Positions 52,676-64,000 of a DNA stretch of 64,000 nucleotides are shown here, piece after piece. The notes under the pieces were generated by a model. That model did no database searches. It saw only the letters and a program-made list of their open reading frames with translations, and was not told the origin of the DNA. This stretch comes from Anoplolepis gracilipes (Eukaryota; Arthropoda; Insecta; Hymenoptera; Formicidae). The stretch's first letter is position 1. Each line of letters begins with the position of its first letter. The DNA lies in the NCBI RefSeq assembly GCF_047496725.1, contig NC_132972.1, positions 7,618,001 to 7,682,000 of the forward strand. Direction: 5' to 3'. The position numbers and the translations under genes were made by a program.

Positions 52676-53209
52676 TATACGGGGTGTCTGGATATACTCT
52701 TTCCTGTTAGGCGATGGTATTCCGCGAGTTTAACTTTTTCACGAAAAGTTAATGGAAAATTTTATATATATTGAACTTGAAAAGTTTTTATAAATTTTAG
52801 TTTATTAAATATCTTTTTCCTCTTGCTGATTTCATTCTTCAAATTATATTCTTGTCAAAGTGAGATTTGCTCAAAATTAGATAGAAATATAAAAATATTA
52901 ATTATTATCAACATGGATTTTATAAGCATATTAGCGTAATGAATTCATATACCAATTATATTTCCATTGTCAGGGAAATTGTAACATAACTTTGCTCTTT
53001 TGTTTGAAGTCAAATATAAATTTGTGAGAGCCATCATATTTTTATGAACGAAATATTTCAAGCAAGTCATCGTTCATCGTTATCATTCCCTCTTATCTCC
53101 AAGATACGTCCTCATTATATATTTATCGTCGCGCGCGAGGCTCGATTAACCAGAATCTAACTTCTCCGTTCTATCCACACAGCCCGAAAGGAATGACGAA
53201 CACCCTATA
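52676..53209. mobile_element. Possible element with GGGTGT ends
   Basis: TATACGGGGTGTC (52676-52688) faces ACACCCTATATA (53200-53211) in inverted orientation, with one indel. The size (about 530 bp) and termini are similar to the TACAGGGTG elements elsewhere in the window. The pairing is short and does not extend inward, so this is tentative. Confidence 0.3.
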
Positions 53210-54900
53210 TAAATATCGGCGTGAGCGTTGTGCGTATTTGCGCCGGTATATTGCTCGTCGTGGCAGTCATGTGCACAAACTCGCCGACAGAAATAGCGAG
53301 TGTTGTCACCGAGAAATTGCGGCGGCCGATCATAAAAGTATTACATCAGCGGTCTGTAATGCCGCGCTCGTGCGCGCGCCGTTTATGCCGCGCTCGCGCG
53401 CGTATATTATATGCGTTATTGCTGCAACGAGAGAGGCGCAGTGACACAATGTCGATTTGTCGCGACGACGATGCGATCAAACGCGCGCGCACGTCGCTCT
53501 CTCGCGAGCGTAATCGCCCAAATAGTCATTCTATCGCTCGTTCTCCATCTCCTTCCCTCTCTTTTCCTCTTTTCGCTGCTTTCGAGAATACATCAAGTCG
53601 ATCCGCGAGAGAAAATTTACCTCTGTCTCAACTGCATACGATTGCGTACTGCGTACTGCATCGAGGTAGAGCGACGTCTTGCCATTTAAATTTGTTGCGA
53701 CAATATTTCTCGCAATTTAAATCAAGAATGTGATGTGAACATGAGACAATTTGCTCAAGTTTAATAGAAAAAAATATCCTCCTTCTATATACCATGAACG
53801 AGATCTAATCTTGTAATTTCTTTCTCAGATGATTTTAAATATAGAGGATTTTAGATGAATCATGTAGTTAATCTTGTTAATATGTCATGGTTGAAATACG
53901 TGACATTTGTCAATTGCATTATCTATTGCTGCGGCTTCGTCTTGTATAATTGAACAATATCTAGACAATTTTAGGACAGGAATATTGCCGTCCATAATTT
54001 AGACTTCCAATGTTTCAGGCATTTATAATCAACTATACGGAAGCAAATATCTCCATGTATTATTGCCTTCCACTATTTCGCGAGCATAAGTAGAAGTTTG
54101 TCGGAACAGGAAATAACGGGTTTGCGAACGACGAGTCGGGACGCGGGGGAGGGGGGGGGGAGGAGGGAGGGTCGGTGTATTAATATAAGCTTGGCGTGAC
54201 TAATACAACAATTTATCCAGCCACGGGTATTTAAATAGTTATGACCTAGGTCGCGCCGGCAACGAGGCGACGAGCGGCGATTTCGTCACGCGCTAACTCG
54301 CGCGAATTGAATTCGCCTCGGCGCTTTCGTGAATTAACTCCCTCGTCACCCACGCGCCACTCACCGCACGATCGCTCTCCGTCTCTATTTCTCTCTCCTT
54401 TTTCCTCGGTCCAATATCCTTTTCACTTGTTCGTCAAAACCAATACGGCCGTTACGGCTGTTACGAGAAACATTATTGACGGTTTTGTGGAGTAAAATGT
54501 AATCCGGTTACGTTCTCGATGCGCGATAATTATCATAATATGACGATAGGTTAAATAAGATCAAAGTGTAAATGATGTTAAAATTATTGAGGTATAAATA
54601 TTAGTTAAATTTAATTAGAGTTCAACTGATTATCCATGAACGGAATTAGAACGGGACGGGTGGAATTAGCTAAACCTCAGTTAACTAAAGCGATATCTAT
54701 GGAAATTGCTCCATGTATAATTCGCATGTTCAATTTTCAGTAATAAATTCTGATTTATTATCTTTCTACCGTTAGAACGCCCGATTCTGCGAGTCTTTGC
54801 GTGTTGATTCGTAAAAAGCGACCTTCTACTGAAGTAATTTTAAGAGCGATCAAAAATGCGATTCATTATTTTTCCGTTATATTTCTCGGCGTTTTGCTGA
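53210..54900. other. Gene-free stretch
   Basis: 53220-53660 is CpG-rich, with a frame of 170 codons that opens with GTG and resembles nothing known. 53720-54110 is AT-rich. 54144-54171 is a G-run block. 54240-54480 is GC-rich. 54480-54900 is AT-rich. No gene is recognised. Confidence 0.5.
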
Positions 54901-55200
54901 AGTAAAGAGGCCCGCAGCGACAATCGAACTGCGCCCTTCTGTTTTGCGTCCTACGAAGAGTGCCCGCGGGCTTCCACCCACGGAACAGGACCGTTCCGGG
55001 GTACCCCGGCCCTCTTTTTAATTGTTATATTTATAAGGGGTGGTCTCGCCGCACATATGGCGGTTCCTCGGCGCCGGGGCCGGAGAACCCGGTTGTTTTT
55101 GGACACAGATACGGCTGGATGTGCCCTTCTTTTCACCCTTCTCCTCTTTCTCTCTTGTGAATCGATACTCGTCCTGAAACTCGGACTCCTCGCGCAATTG
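54901..55200. other. GC-rich segment with clustered palindromes
   Basis: Perfect palindromes GCCCGCGGGC (54962-54971) and CCGGGGTACCCCGG (54996-55009), plus a CGGAAC..GTTCCG stem (54981-54998), lie within 50 bp. GCCCGC at 54910-54915 can also pair with GCGGGC at 54966-54971. A TTATAAATA motif on the minus strand near 55027-55035 lies about 25 bp from the cluster. A small minus-strand RNA is imaginable but not supported by any known family. Confidence 0.4.
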
Positions 55201-56153
55201 AAATGAGGCTTGAGGAAGAGTGTAATTTTTTAAATATTTCAGTCCCTCTATATTTTTTTTTTTTTCTTTTTTTTTATGGAAAATATTTTTAGTAAGAAGA
55301 AATTAAAGGCCTCGATACGTCTAGATAAAAATTTCGAAAAGCTGCCTTCAACGTGTAAATTAAAAATGACGTAAAGAAAATTAAATTTAATTATATACAC
55401 ATGTAACAGATTTTTTTCAGTTTCAACAAAACATATGTTCGAAAGAAATACTTTTAATGCTTTTTTTTTTCATGCTTCTTGAAAGTCGGTGTGATTCTTA
55501 ACGTCAACATTCATTTTCTTGGTCAAAATATCATGCAATAGCAAAAATACTTGACAAACAATCGCAAAATTCATATTTTCGGCTTTATCTACCCTTCAGA
55601 GTCAAGATATACTCTCGCTCGCAGAATTTCCATACACCTCATCGTTATATCTCACGGCGTAAAGTAGTAGCAGTCGTAATACGTCCGTGCTGTCCGGTCA
55701 ACGCATCCGGTCAAGCGGTAGCAGGAGATCACGCGGCGGCGTTGGTGAAATGCCGGGAAGATCGCGCGGATAGACGTGAGCGAGCGAGCGAGCGAGGAGG
55801 AGACAACGACAGACGATGATGAAGAAAGGGAAGGAGGGGGGAGGGGGGGAAAGGAACGGGATGGGCGGATGGGGCGAATATTGGACAACTAATTACCTAA
55901 TCACTCATTATCCACCGCGGACTCCGGGCGCCGGCCGTAGTCCGGCGCGCCAGGTACGTAGATAGAGGTGGAACGGGCTTGCCCGGAGGGCCATTGTGAT
56001 ACACGAAGCAGAATCATGCACGATCGTATATTATCGACGGGAGGACGGGGGGGAAGGGAGGGGGAGGGGGAAGGGAGAAACGGTAGCGGGAGGATAGGAC
56101 GGCAGCGGCCATCCCTAAAACCCACTCTCTCTCCCTTCGGCCTCTCTATATCA

Positions 56154-56207
<54 letters not shown>

Positions 56208-56879
56208 GTTGCCACTCTGTGAGTGCCAGGGACTCGCGCGCGCGTTTAACGTTAGCATGGAATCGGAGCCAATGACGGGGCGGAATCGCGATGCGGAAAC
56301 GATGCTTCCTTTCTCGCACCTCGACGAATCTCTCCCCCTCCCCCGCCCCTGCCCCGACATTACCGAGCCGACCCCGGGCACTATGCTCGGCTTCCGCTCG
56401 CGCGGTTCTCTCGCCTCTCTCGCCTTCCTCGCCCTTTCTCCGTCTTCTTCGATTACTGCTATTTTCGGCCATCGGTGACGTCCGGAATAGATAACAGTTA
56501 TCACTAATGCATCGAGCCGCTTCTAATACGGTTCCGGAGCGTTAGTTCTGCCGCCTTCTCGTGGCCGCACTCTCGGCGATGTTTCGAAGGAACTTTGAGG
56601 GAGAAGGAAAGGGAAAATCTTTATTGCACTTTCAATTACGAGCGATTAAAAATCTACAGACTCTCTCCCGAATCAAAAGATTCGAATAGAGATGAAAGCT
56701 TTATTCTTTGCTAAATAATAAATGATTTAATAAAGTTTCAATTTGACGATTCATTGCAGAAATATTAATTAATGCTAAAAATTAAAAAGATTGATAGCGG
56801 AAAGATATAGTATCGAAATTTTCCTTAAAGAAACTTTTCAAGAACTTTGATCGTTGTGAAAGAAAGAGAAATGAATGCG

Positions 56880-56880
<1 letters not shown>
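55201..56880. other. Gene-free: AT-rich, then CpG/G-rich with a CT array
   Basis: 55201-55620 is AT-rich with T tracts. 55640-56480 is CpG-rich with two G-run blocks (55828-55849 and 56047-56076) and (CT)n at 56157-56201. 56580-56880 is AT-rich. Frames across the CT array are Leu-Ser or Arg-Glu repeats. Confidence 0.5.
56157..56201. repeat. (CT)n microsatellite
   Basis: A CT run of about 45 bp. Confidence 0.97.

Positions 56881-56934
<54 letters not shown>
56881..56934. repeat. (CA)n(TA)n compound microsatellite
   Basis: Six CA units pass into about 21 TA units. Confidence 0.96.
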
Positions 56935-56937
<3 letters not shown>

Positions 56938-58215
56938 GTAAAAATTTATCAATATGACTCGTATTTCTGACGACGCGTTCTGTCTATTTCCACGACTGTC
57001 AGATTGGCAAAGTAATAGCTCTTCGTTAAAAATTCAATTCGTCCTCGTCTCTGATGTCCGTTTCGAAAATAGCTAACTCGTTTTGAATCCGTATCTTTTT
57101 TCTCCGTCGTTTTTAATTCGATAAAAATGTAACGATTCGCCGATGTGCAGTGATTTTCGTAAAGTAGAAACCTTAAAACGTTTATAATTATTTAGATCGA
57201 CATGCTATCCTGGCAAAATGAGGAAGATATTAGCCGTTCGTTTCTTGCAAATGTATAACCAAACCAAAATATAACGATGTATAATGGAATGTATAATAAT
57301 GAAACTAAAATATAAATTCTACCTGCAACATTATTCCATTTTGAGAATGCAATGATAGAAAATAAAAATATTCTTTCTCGAATATATCGACTAACTTTTG
57401 GCGATCAAATTATTATTCAATCAAAATTTTATTGAATAATGTGATTACTTTAAAACATGTTTTCAAATAATAATTTCCAATCACTCTCATGAATATTTTT
57501 TCCTTGTAAAATTTTTTAAATTTCTTTATTGTATATATTATTCTTTTATATTCTTTTTTAACTCTATATTTTAACTTTATATTATTATATTTACATTTTT
57601 TATATTTACATTTTCATTGCAAATCAATTACGTTATTTGGATAAAATTTAAATGCCAAGAGCAAAATTAGAAATATGTGTTGAAATAATTAGTTAATGAA
57701 AAATAAGAAAGGTATTGTTTTTAATGTGAATTCTATTTAAAAAAAGAGATGCATCATAAATTAGTCAATGAATTTTTATTCGGTGAAAAAATGTGGACAC
57801 TCTATATTACATCAATTTATTTTATTTCTCTAGTACTCTTTACTATTTTTTTTCATTAATGTTTTGTCATTCAGAAGAGATGACGAAAAGCATAAAAAAT
57901 AATGGAGGGTAAAATGTAGTTCGCTTTCAGCATATGAAACATTCTCGAGATTAGGATGCGGTAAGACAGTCGACCGGATAATCATGGTCGAGGCTGGATG
58001 TCGCGCCCGGTGTGGCGTGGTGTAGTGGTCGTCGTCGGGTTAGTCCCCGACGACCGCGCGATGCGCGTTATATGGAGGTTTAGGCCAGCGGACCGAGCTA
58101 ACTGTAATCAGAGTTGCGGGCGTTGTACAAGCGCGTTTCAGTCGCGTCGGACAGGACGGGAGGAATCCTTGGCGCTGCCTGGATCGACCTGGAACGTCTC
58201 CACCTACTCTACTCT
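56935..58215. other. AT-rich stretch then a CpG-rich edge
   Basis: 56935-57950 is AT-rich with nothing recognisable. 57960-58200 is GC-rich and contains a 9-bp GC hairpin, GTCGTCGGG (58031-58039) with CCCGACGAC (58046-58054). Confidence 0.5.
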
Positions 58216-58334
58216 ACCTATCTACCTACCTACCTACCTACCTACCTATCTACCTACCTACCTACCTACCTACCTACCTACCTACCTACCTACCTACCTA
58301 CCTACCTACCTACCTACCTACCTACCTATCTACC
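58216..58334. repeat. (TACC)n tetranucleotide array, about 119 bp
   Basis: About 30 CCTA/TACC units with a few TATC interruptions. The frame reads Tyr-Leu-Pro-Thr and is not a protein. It is the same motif, on the opposite strand, as the GTAG array at 39213-39286. Confidence 0.98.
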
Positions 58335-60059
58335 GGCCAACGTTCGGGAGATCGTTGCGTGTCCCCGGACGTGCACGTGCTTGGGGTCACGGCTGTTCCC
58401 GGCCGATACTCGTCCTGGATGGTCCTTAATCCTCTTAAGTGCCGTGTGGCGCGACTAAATATCAATCACAGTTTATATCAACCCCGGTCGGTGTTCCGGT
58501 TCCCTCCGGGAAGCCGGAGGGAATTTCGACATCCTCCGGCGCGAGGGGAAACAGCAACGTGGACGATCGATCGCGCGAGAACTTGATCAGTATCCCTTCG
58601 GGCAGCCAAGGTATAATGATGATGATGTGTTATTTTTGTTTTAGCTGAAAACAAACGGTAAAATTTCATTATTAAAGTTCAATGAAAATTTGAAAAGTTG
58701 AAAAAAAAAACAGATAAAACAACTCCATCTTGTGTAAGAAAAAAAAAAAGTTTTATTAAGAAGATATATCAAAGTTATACGAAAACTTAAACGTCATGAA
58801 AACTGTTGCATGGAAAATGTAAGATATAATATTTATACAATTCCATGTTTCACTGTTTACTCTTTGGGCTTTATATATATTTTATATAGTTTTATAATGC
58901 TTCCTTTAGAAAATGGAAAAGATTTTCAAACTTTCAGGCCTGCCTTTCTTAGAAATGCTTCCATCATTTATGAACTCTTTGTTAAAGTAAACTCCGACGT
59001 CTTTGATGGCCGTATTCCGCGATAATATATTCCATTATGACGCTCATTCGTTAAGGATGATTCATGACTTGCACGCGCGATCGATCGCGCGTTTGTTTGT
59101 CGAGAGAAAAAGGAACACAGGTATAACGGCCTGTATTTATAGGACGATGCGATCAGTCGCGCTATCGCATAGATCCATTTAAATACATTTAGAAGATTGC
59201 AAAAATGGGCTTTTGCAACATCGATGAGTAGTAACTACTTATATTTATAGAGCCAGGGGGAGGGGGCATCGTCGTCCGCGCGGATGCATTCGGGGTACAT
59301 TTAGAAGATTGCAGAAATGAAGTTTCGCGCGCGAGTCGACCGACGTATAATTACGCGTTCAATTACGCAGGCTCGACGATAAATACCGGCAGCATGGCTA
59401 TACATAAAAGAGTTTGCGAACTTAAGCTCGATTAATCGAAGGGCTGCCGGAAGAGGGGAAAGGGAGAGGGAGCAATAACACGCTAAGCCACATTTCACCG
59501 GGGCGGACGAACTTCGCTTTAGCCGCAGAAACTGAGAAGGACTCTAGTAAGTCTCTCTTCTAATGACGAAATTTAAAAAATAGTAGTCGCCGTAAAATTA
59601 TTAATTTTATCAGTTGGAAAATATTGACCATATATATTGACCTTTTACGATATTGAAAAAAAAATTATACTCCCATCTTAAGAATATTTTCACTTATCTT
59701 TATCATTTCTTCCTTTAAAATAAGCGCTAAAGATTCTCTTATTGTTAGTTTAAAAGAGAAATTTTCTAAAATAGTCTCAGATATTTTTAATATGTAAGAA
59801 TATATACTGAATGGAATTTTCTTACGATTGTATTATTTAAATATTTGAAATTATTAATTTCAATAACAAAAAACAATTTTATAAATGGATGCATTTGCCA
59901 TTTATTAAAACTTTGATCAAGTTAAATATACATATTTTACTTAACATATAAATAAGATATTTCAAAGAATATGACATAAAGAAGATAATGTCTTTATTTA
60001 TTAAGAATATCTATTAAGAGAGCTTATAAAATATGCATTTCGAAAATACAATTTTTTCG
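58335..60059. other. Gene-free stretch with small duplications
   Basis: 58340-58610 is CpG-rich with a 10-bp hairpin TTCCCTCCGG/CCGGAGGGAA (58500-58523, GAAG loop). 58620-59030 is AT-rich. TACATTTAGAAGATTGC plus seven more bases repeats at 59184-59207 and 59296-59319 (one mismatch). 59560-60059 is AT-rich and unremarkable. Confidence 0.5.
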
Positions 60060-61640
60060 AAACGATGAACGACGTATAGTCTATATCGCGATTATCGATC
60101 TTTCCGGATCGATCGCGACGAAGGAATCTTTCCTCGCGCGGCGACAGGTGCCTCTCCCACGGGAGCTCCTCCCGCTCCTTCCCCTAACGCTATTAGAGAG
60201 GGGTATTTTCGTGAAAATAGTAGCGGCGCGGTGCGAATAACGTACTCGCGCTCGTACTCTGCCGCTATTCGCGAATACTGGCCCGGAATAATTCCGGGGT
60301 CGCGCGAGGACTCTTTCGTCGAGCGTGGAATATTTAATGGGCGATGACGAGCGCCGTAAATAATTGATCGCATTAAGATTGCATCGGGTCTATAGTTGAG
60401 AGCCGCGGCACGTGACGCATCGCGTTTGTGTGTGTCTGTGCGTGAGCGATTGCATGCGCGTTATGTTGTTGTACGTCCATCTATGTATGTATGTATGAGC
60501 GCGTGTCCGATTATCAAAGAAAAAAAAAAAAAAAAAAAAAGATAAGGTTGAATCGAGGAATAAAGCGTTGCTGGTTACGATCGCGAATAAGCGCTCGCGA
60601 TCGAGCTTTCGAGCTTTCTGGAGGCGGGCGGCGCGTTTCGCCCCCGAGACGCGGGGATGACAGCTGCTGAATAATACAACGGATTCGCGTCGAGGTTAGA
60701 TATTCTTACGATCACCGTGAACCCTTCCCTTCCGCCGATACACGGCTAAATCGTCAATTATTCAGGCCACGGCTTGAGCATTTTCCCCGTTTCCGATCAC
60801 ACACAAGTATATATGAAGTGCTGTCCCGGTTGGACATTGTTAACGGCATACATAACTGCTTTCCTTTTCGAGTTCCCTACGAGAAAGATACCTCTCTTCG
60901 CTCGAAGGGATTTCAGTAATAATGCTGAGCCATTTGGAACGAGTTTCAGAGCTGAATATCGCGATAAATCCTTAATAAGACTTAATATGTCCTTCTCCGT
61001 TGTTTTACAATCTATTTCTTGACATATTATCTTATAAACTTTCGGTTATCAATTTTTCATGATTATAAATACACGTAAGAATATTATGTATCGAGTAGAT
61101 AAATACGAGTTGGAAATCTCTCGTATAATTCTTTATCTTTTAGAAAATTTATCTTTAAATTTCTTTTTAAACTAATCTACGTATTCTTATGAACTTGTTA
61201 ATTATTTCTTTAGAGATTTTATTTAATTTCTTTTTGCAACTTTTATACCTTCCGATAGCCATTTTATATTTCTTTTTTTCAAACGCTGTGATGACTTATG
61301 TTTAAAGTACTTAAATCATAACTAAAAATCAATGCACGTTGGCTGAACAAAATCTCTAATTATATGAACGAAAAATAATTTTGTAGCGAGAATTACAACG
61401 AAACACCTGCTTGAAATCCACTGTAATAACGGTTCTGAAAATCTTTCGTATTTCTGTCCCGTACTATTTTCGTTATAAACTTACTAATCTGCAACAACAC
61501 TTTCGGTATGTTCGGAGTCTTTCGCCACAGTTGAAGCAATCGAATTGGTTCCAATTGTTTTAGTCTCGATTTCGCTTCGTGACATCGACTGTCTCTACCG
61601 TATCTTCGCGTTTTCCTCTTCGGTCCTCTTCTTCCTCTCG
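60060..61640. other. Gene-free: CpG-rich then AT-rich
   Basis: 60060-60780 is CpG-rich and includes A21 (60520-60540). 60780-61640 is AT-rich. No recognisable content. Confidence 0.5.
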
Positions 61641-61707
61641 GGAACGGGTTAACGAGATCGGGGGCATTTTAAAAGGACAGAGCACCGCGCTACCTGGAAA
61701 GATGCCC

Positions 61708-61757
61708 CCTTTAATTATTCAGGTGCAATTAACACGTCAATAGGTCCGTTGCACCTG
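61708..61757. promoter_or_regulatory. Candidate regulatory module: inverted E-box pair with TAATTA sites
   Basis: CAGGTGCAA (61720-61728) and its exact inverse TTGCACCTG (61749-61757) are 20 bp apart. TTAATTA (61711-61717) and CAATTAA (61726-61732) lie next to or overlap the first. CAGGTG is the binding site of Snail/Scratch-type and some bHLH factors, and TAATTA is a typical homeodomain site. Their clustering in a GC-moderate patch is suggestive only. Confidence 0.25.
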
Positions 61758-61831
61758 GCTGCCGTCTTCCGCCAAATATGTACGTACGTTTGCAAGATGG
61801 CGTGGCCTTCCGCTTCCGCTCTCTCACAATC

Positions 61832-61877
<46 letters not shown>
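61832..61877. repeat. (CT)n microsatellite
   Basis: A CT run of about 46 bp, in a pyrimidine-rich stretch that continues to about 62050. Confidence 0.97.
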
Positions 61878-61881
<4 letters not shown>

Positions 61882-62567
61882 GTATTCATTTATAAGCTAT
61901 TTTTTTCATTTCCTTTTAACATCTCTCTTTCTTTCTTTCTCGCGGATACGGAAAATGATCGTTTTCTCTCTTTCTTTCTCTCTCCTTCTCTTTCTTCACT
62001 TCGTTTCGCTTTACTTTGTTCATCTCATTTTTATTTTATTTTACTCTCTTACTTGAAGCGTCTAGTATGAAATCTTTAGCCGTGTTGCCTACGGATTATG
62101 TTATTTTATGCTGGGTCAATGCTTTCTTTCTCAAATGGTATGTTTGTGCTTTGTAAGACGGTTGAAGATTTTAAGCAGTCCTCTGCGAATAGTATATAAA
62201 TATATAGCTTTATCTCTTGTTCTTTTTCTCACCCTGATTTTTTTATTGAAGTCAGCGTTATGATATATCCTTTATTCATTCGTTTATTCGTATTATTTTG
62301 TTAAAAAAATTCAATACAAATTATTTTTTTTATATTGTACGTAATTTCCTAGCAATATTAATGTACTGCTTATTTTTCGTCTTTGCTTTTACATTTTTTT
62401 CCTCATTTATAATATTATTTGCAAATATTTGGTTTTGGAACACAAAATCGATTGCATTTGTGACTTTCTCTCTAGGAAAGGCAGAGTCCAATCATCATCG
62501 GTCACAATTTTTCGTAGCACTTTAATATAAGCTGCTTGAATATTGATGGTTAATTATTTTCATACAG

Positions 62568-62570
<3 letters not shown>

Positions 62571-62599
<29 letters not shown>
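62571..62599. repeat. (TA)n microsatellite
   Basis: A TA run of about 29 bp. Confidence 0.96.
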
Positions 62600-62602
<3 letters not shown>

Positions 62603-63022
62603 CTGACGTTCCGCGACTCATTTGGCGATTATATACTCCAAATTATCGCTGCCGAGTTAATTATAATCCGCGGATTTGCGCTCGCACGGATTAAACGCAT
62701 TTCGTGGCAAACATAGATCGCTTACATCATTAACAATCGAGGGTATCGTTACGCGCTCTACTTATAGAATTCTCCTCGTGGAGTTCACCGCGACGTTTTA
62801 CGCGGCAGCACATAGACTTGGTTAAGTATTAAGCTTCTCAAGTATTGATGACCGATTGGATCTCCCGCTGCTGCTTGCTAGACGCCCTTACCTCGCTTAA
62901 ATGCATTGCTAGCCCCGAACTTATTCGGATATTCGAACTGAATTACTCTTACAACTGAACGAAATGACAATTAAATTCCTAGTACTCTGAGAGACAGTGG
63001 GAATATTCAGGAAAGTGCTGTT

Positions 63023-63041
63023 GCAGCAGCAGCAGCAGCAA
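63023..63041. repeat. (CAG)n trinucleotide repeat
   Basis: Six CAG units. The frame through them is short and carries no other protein signal. Confidence 0.93.
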
Positions 63042-64000
63042 TCGGATACATGATGCAACAACGGCGTAAGAAGATCTCTTACGGCAAGCGAGGACAGTGG
63101 ACGCTTATACGTGCCATAAAACGGTGCATCGAATTTTCATTTTCGTTCCTTTCGTCCTTCAGATATTTATGGAGATTTGTTCCCATAGAATCGTCCGTGA
63201 ATAATTTCTCTTACGGATGCTCTCTCCCTAAATGGCGAAAGGGCGAGACGAAGCCTCAGGAAAGCCGGCGTTTGATGCCGGCTGAGAAGGTCCTGCTTTA
63301 TTGCTCGCGCGACGGTCAAGCGTTCGCATAAATAATGTAGGAAAAGGGGTTGTGCGGAATAAACTCTCCTATGAACGCACGGAGTTTTCATCGTGTTTTG
63401 ATCGTCCCGCGCACAACAAGTCTGAGCCGCTAACAATTTCATTCTTTTTTTTCTTTTTTTTTCATTCGAAGAACGAGAAGCGAGACGAGACGAAAGGGTC
63501 GCCCTCGCGAAACGTGGCATGTCACGGAGAGTTTTAACAACTTCTTACAGGCTCGTTGGAATATTCCAGTATGCAGAACGCCATGTCTTTCCGAAGATAG
63601 GTATAATGTTAAATTTGCTCGTGATGTATCCCGAGCGAACGATCGTAACCGTCTGGAATATATAATAATAATTTTTATGAGCGTATACTTGTGTGTACGT
63701 GTATACGTCATTGATGAAATTTAATCGATTTCAAGAAGCTCTCCGCGTATGGATGAAATTTGCAAGAAAATGCTTTCGCTATCTTTCACTCTTGATTGTT
63801 TGAATTTCATCAAATCTTAAATTATTTCATCAAAAACTTAAATTTCTTACACATCGAAATCTGATTTTGCGTATAATCGTTTTAATCTTTAAAACGCTTG
63901 AAGGTTTCGCAATTGGATTTTTAGACTTTCTGTTTTGTAACTTCCGAGATTGTAGCGATCTTGATTTTTTGTTCTCCTGCGAGAGTCAAACAATGATGAA

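Larger units (their letters stand above)
61878..64000. other. Gene-free end of the window
   Basis: 61880-62060 is pyrimidine-rich (TTTC, CT). 62060-62570 is AT-rich. (TA)n lies at 62571-62599. 62600-63540 is moderately GC with (CAG)6 (63023-63041) and a hairpin AGCCGGC/GCCGGCT (63263-63283). 63540-64000 is AT-rich, with TTTCATCAAA repeated near 63805 and 63826. No gene is recognised. Confidence 0.5.

Noticed and set aside
53221..53733. Open frame of 170 codons with a hydrophobic start resembling a signal peptide
   Set aside because: It opens with GTG, not ATG. The ATG-containing parts do not resemble any family, and the region is CpG-rich with both strands open in places.
54909..54971. tRNA-like segment on the minus strand
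   Set aside because: The terminal stem pairs and GTTCGATT resembles a T loop, but the T stem does not close, there is no D arm or A box, and the length is only about 63 nt.
57998..58060. Pol III A-box-like GGTGTAGTGG before a GC hairpin
   Set aside because: No B box is found 30-60 bp downstream and no cloverleaf can be drawn. Kept only as a hairpin.
58200..58340. Regularly spaced repeats resembling a CRISPR array
   Set aside because: The repeats are continuous tetranucleotides with no unique spacers. This is a microsatellite in a eukaryotic context.

Overview
The window looks like nuclear DNA from an animal, most likely a hymenopteran insect and plausibly an ant. This is inferred from composition, not from a recognised gene. 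AT-rich blocks alternate every 0.5-1 kb with CpG-rich blocks in which CpG is not depleted. Dinucleotide and tetranucleotide microsatellites are exceptionally dense. There are also several small transposon-like inverted-repeat elements. Nothing suggests a bacterial, phage, plasmid or organellar origin: there are no operons, no ribosome-binding-site/ORF pairs, no rRNA, no convincing tRNA and no CRISPR array.

I find no protein-coding gene I can recognise. The longest open frames are mostly microsatellites read in a frame (poly Leu-Ser from CT tracts, Tyr-Ile from TA, Cys-Val or His-Thr from CA/TG, Arg-Ala-Cys from ACGC) or chance frames in GC-rich blocks. Several of them would need a GTG or TTG start. 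The window is best read as a large intergenic or intronic stretch. Two short segments (9190-9275 and 33181-33410) have good splice-site context and an open frame. They are the only exon candidates, and both are weak.

What the window does hold is repeat structure. (1) 6029-6711 is a tandem array of about 167 bp units whose four copies alternate in two subtypes (A-B-A-B). (2) 9579-10194 and 50271-50879 are elements of about 610 bp with TA-flanked TACARGGTG termini, like Tc1/mariner-type non-autonomous transposons. The first contains a separate long foldback (9863-10152). (3) 24913-25955 is a complex of direct and inverted copies of one repeat. (4) 41343-42428 is an element of about 1.1 kb with inverted repeats of about 160 bp. 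(5) Smaller MITE-like elements lie at 3629-4107, 28001-28440 and 46888-47112, with a weaker one at 52676-53209. (6) There are more than 40 microsatellites, including compound TA/TG and ACGC/CA/TA arrays with Z-DNA potential, plus G-quadruplex-like purine blocks.

Layout: 0-9 kb is AT-rich with GC islands and the 167 bp array. 9-18 kb has the TACARGGTG element, a G4 block and (TA)n. 18-24 kb has GC islands and GA arrays. 24-29 kb has the inverted-repeat complex, a nested-palindrome locus at 27371-27470 and a MITE. 29-41 kb is rich in microsatellites and CpG. 41-53 kb has the long-TIR element, the 255 bp duplication, ACGC/CA/TA arrays and two TACAGGGTG-like elements. 53-64 kb is mixed, with a GC palindrome cluster near 55 kb, a (TACC)n array at 58.2 kb and an enhancer-like paired E-box segment near 61.7 kb. 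No set of genes is present whose joint function could be described.
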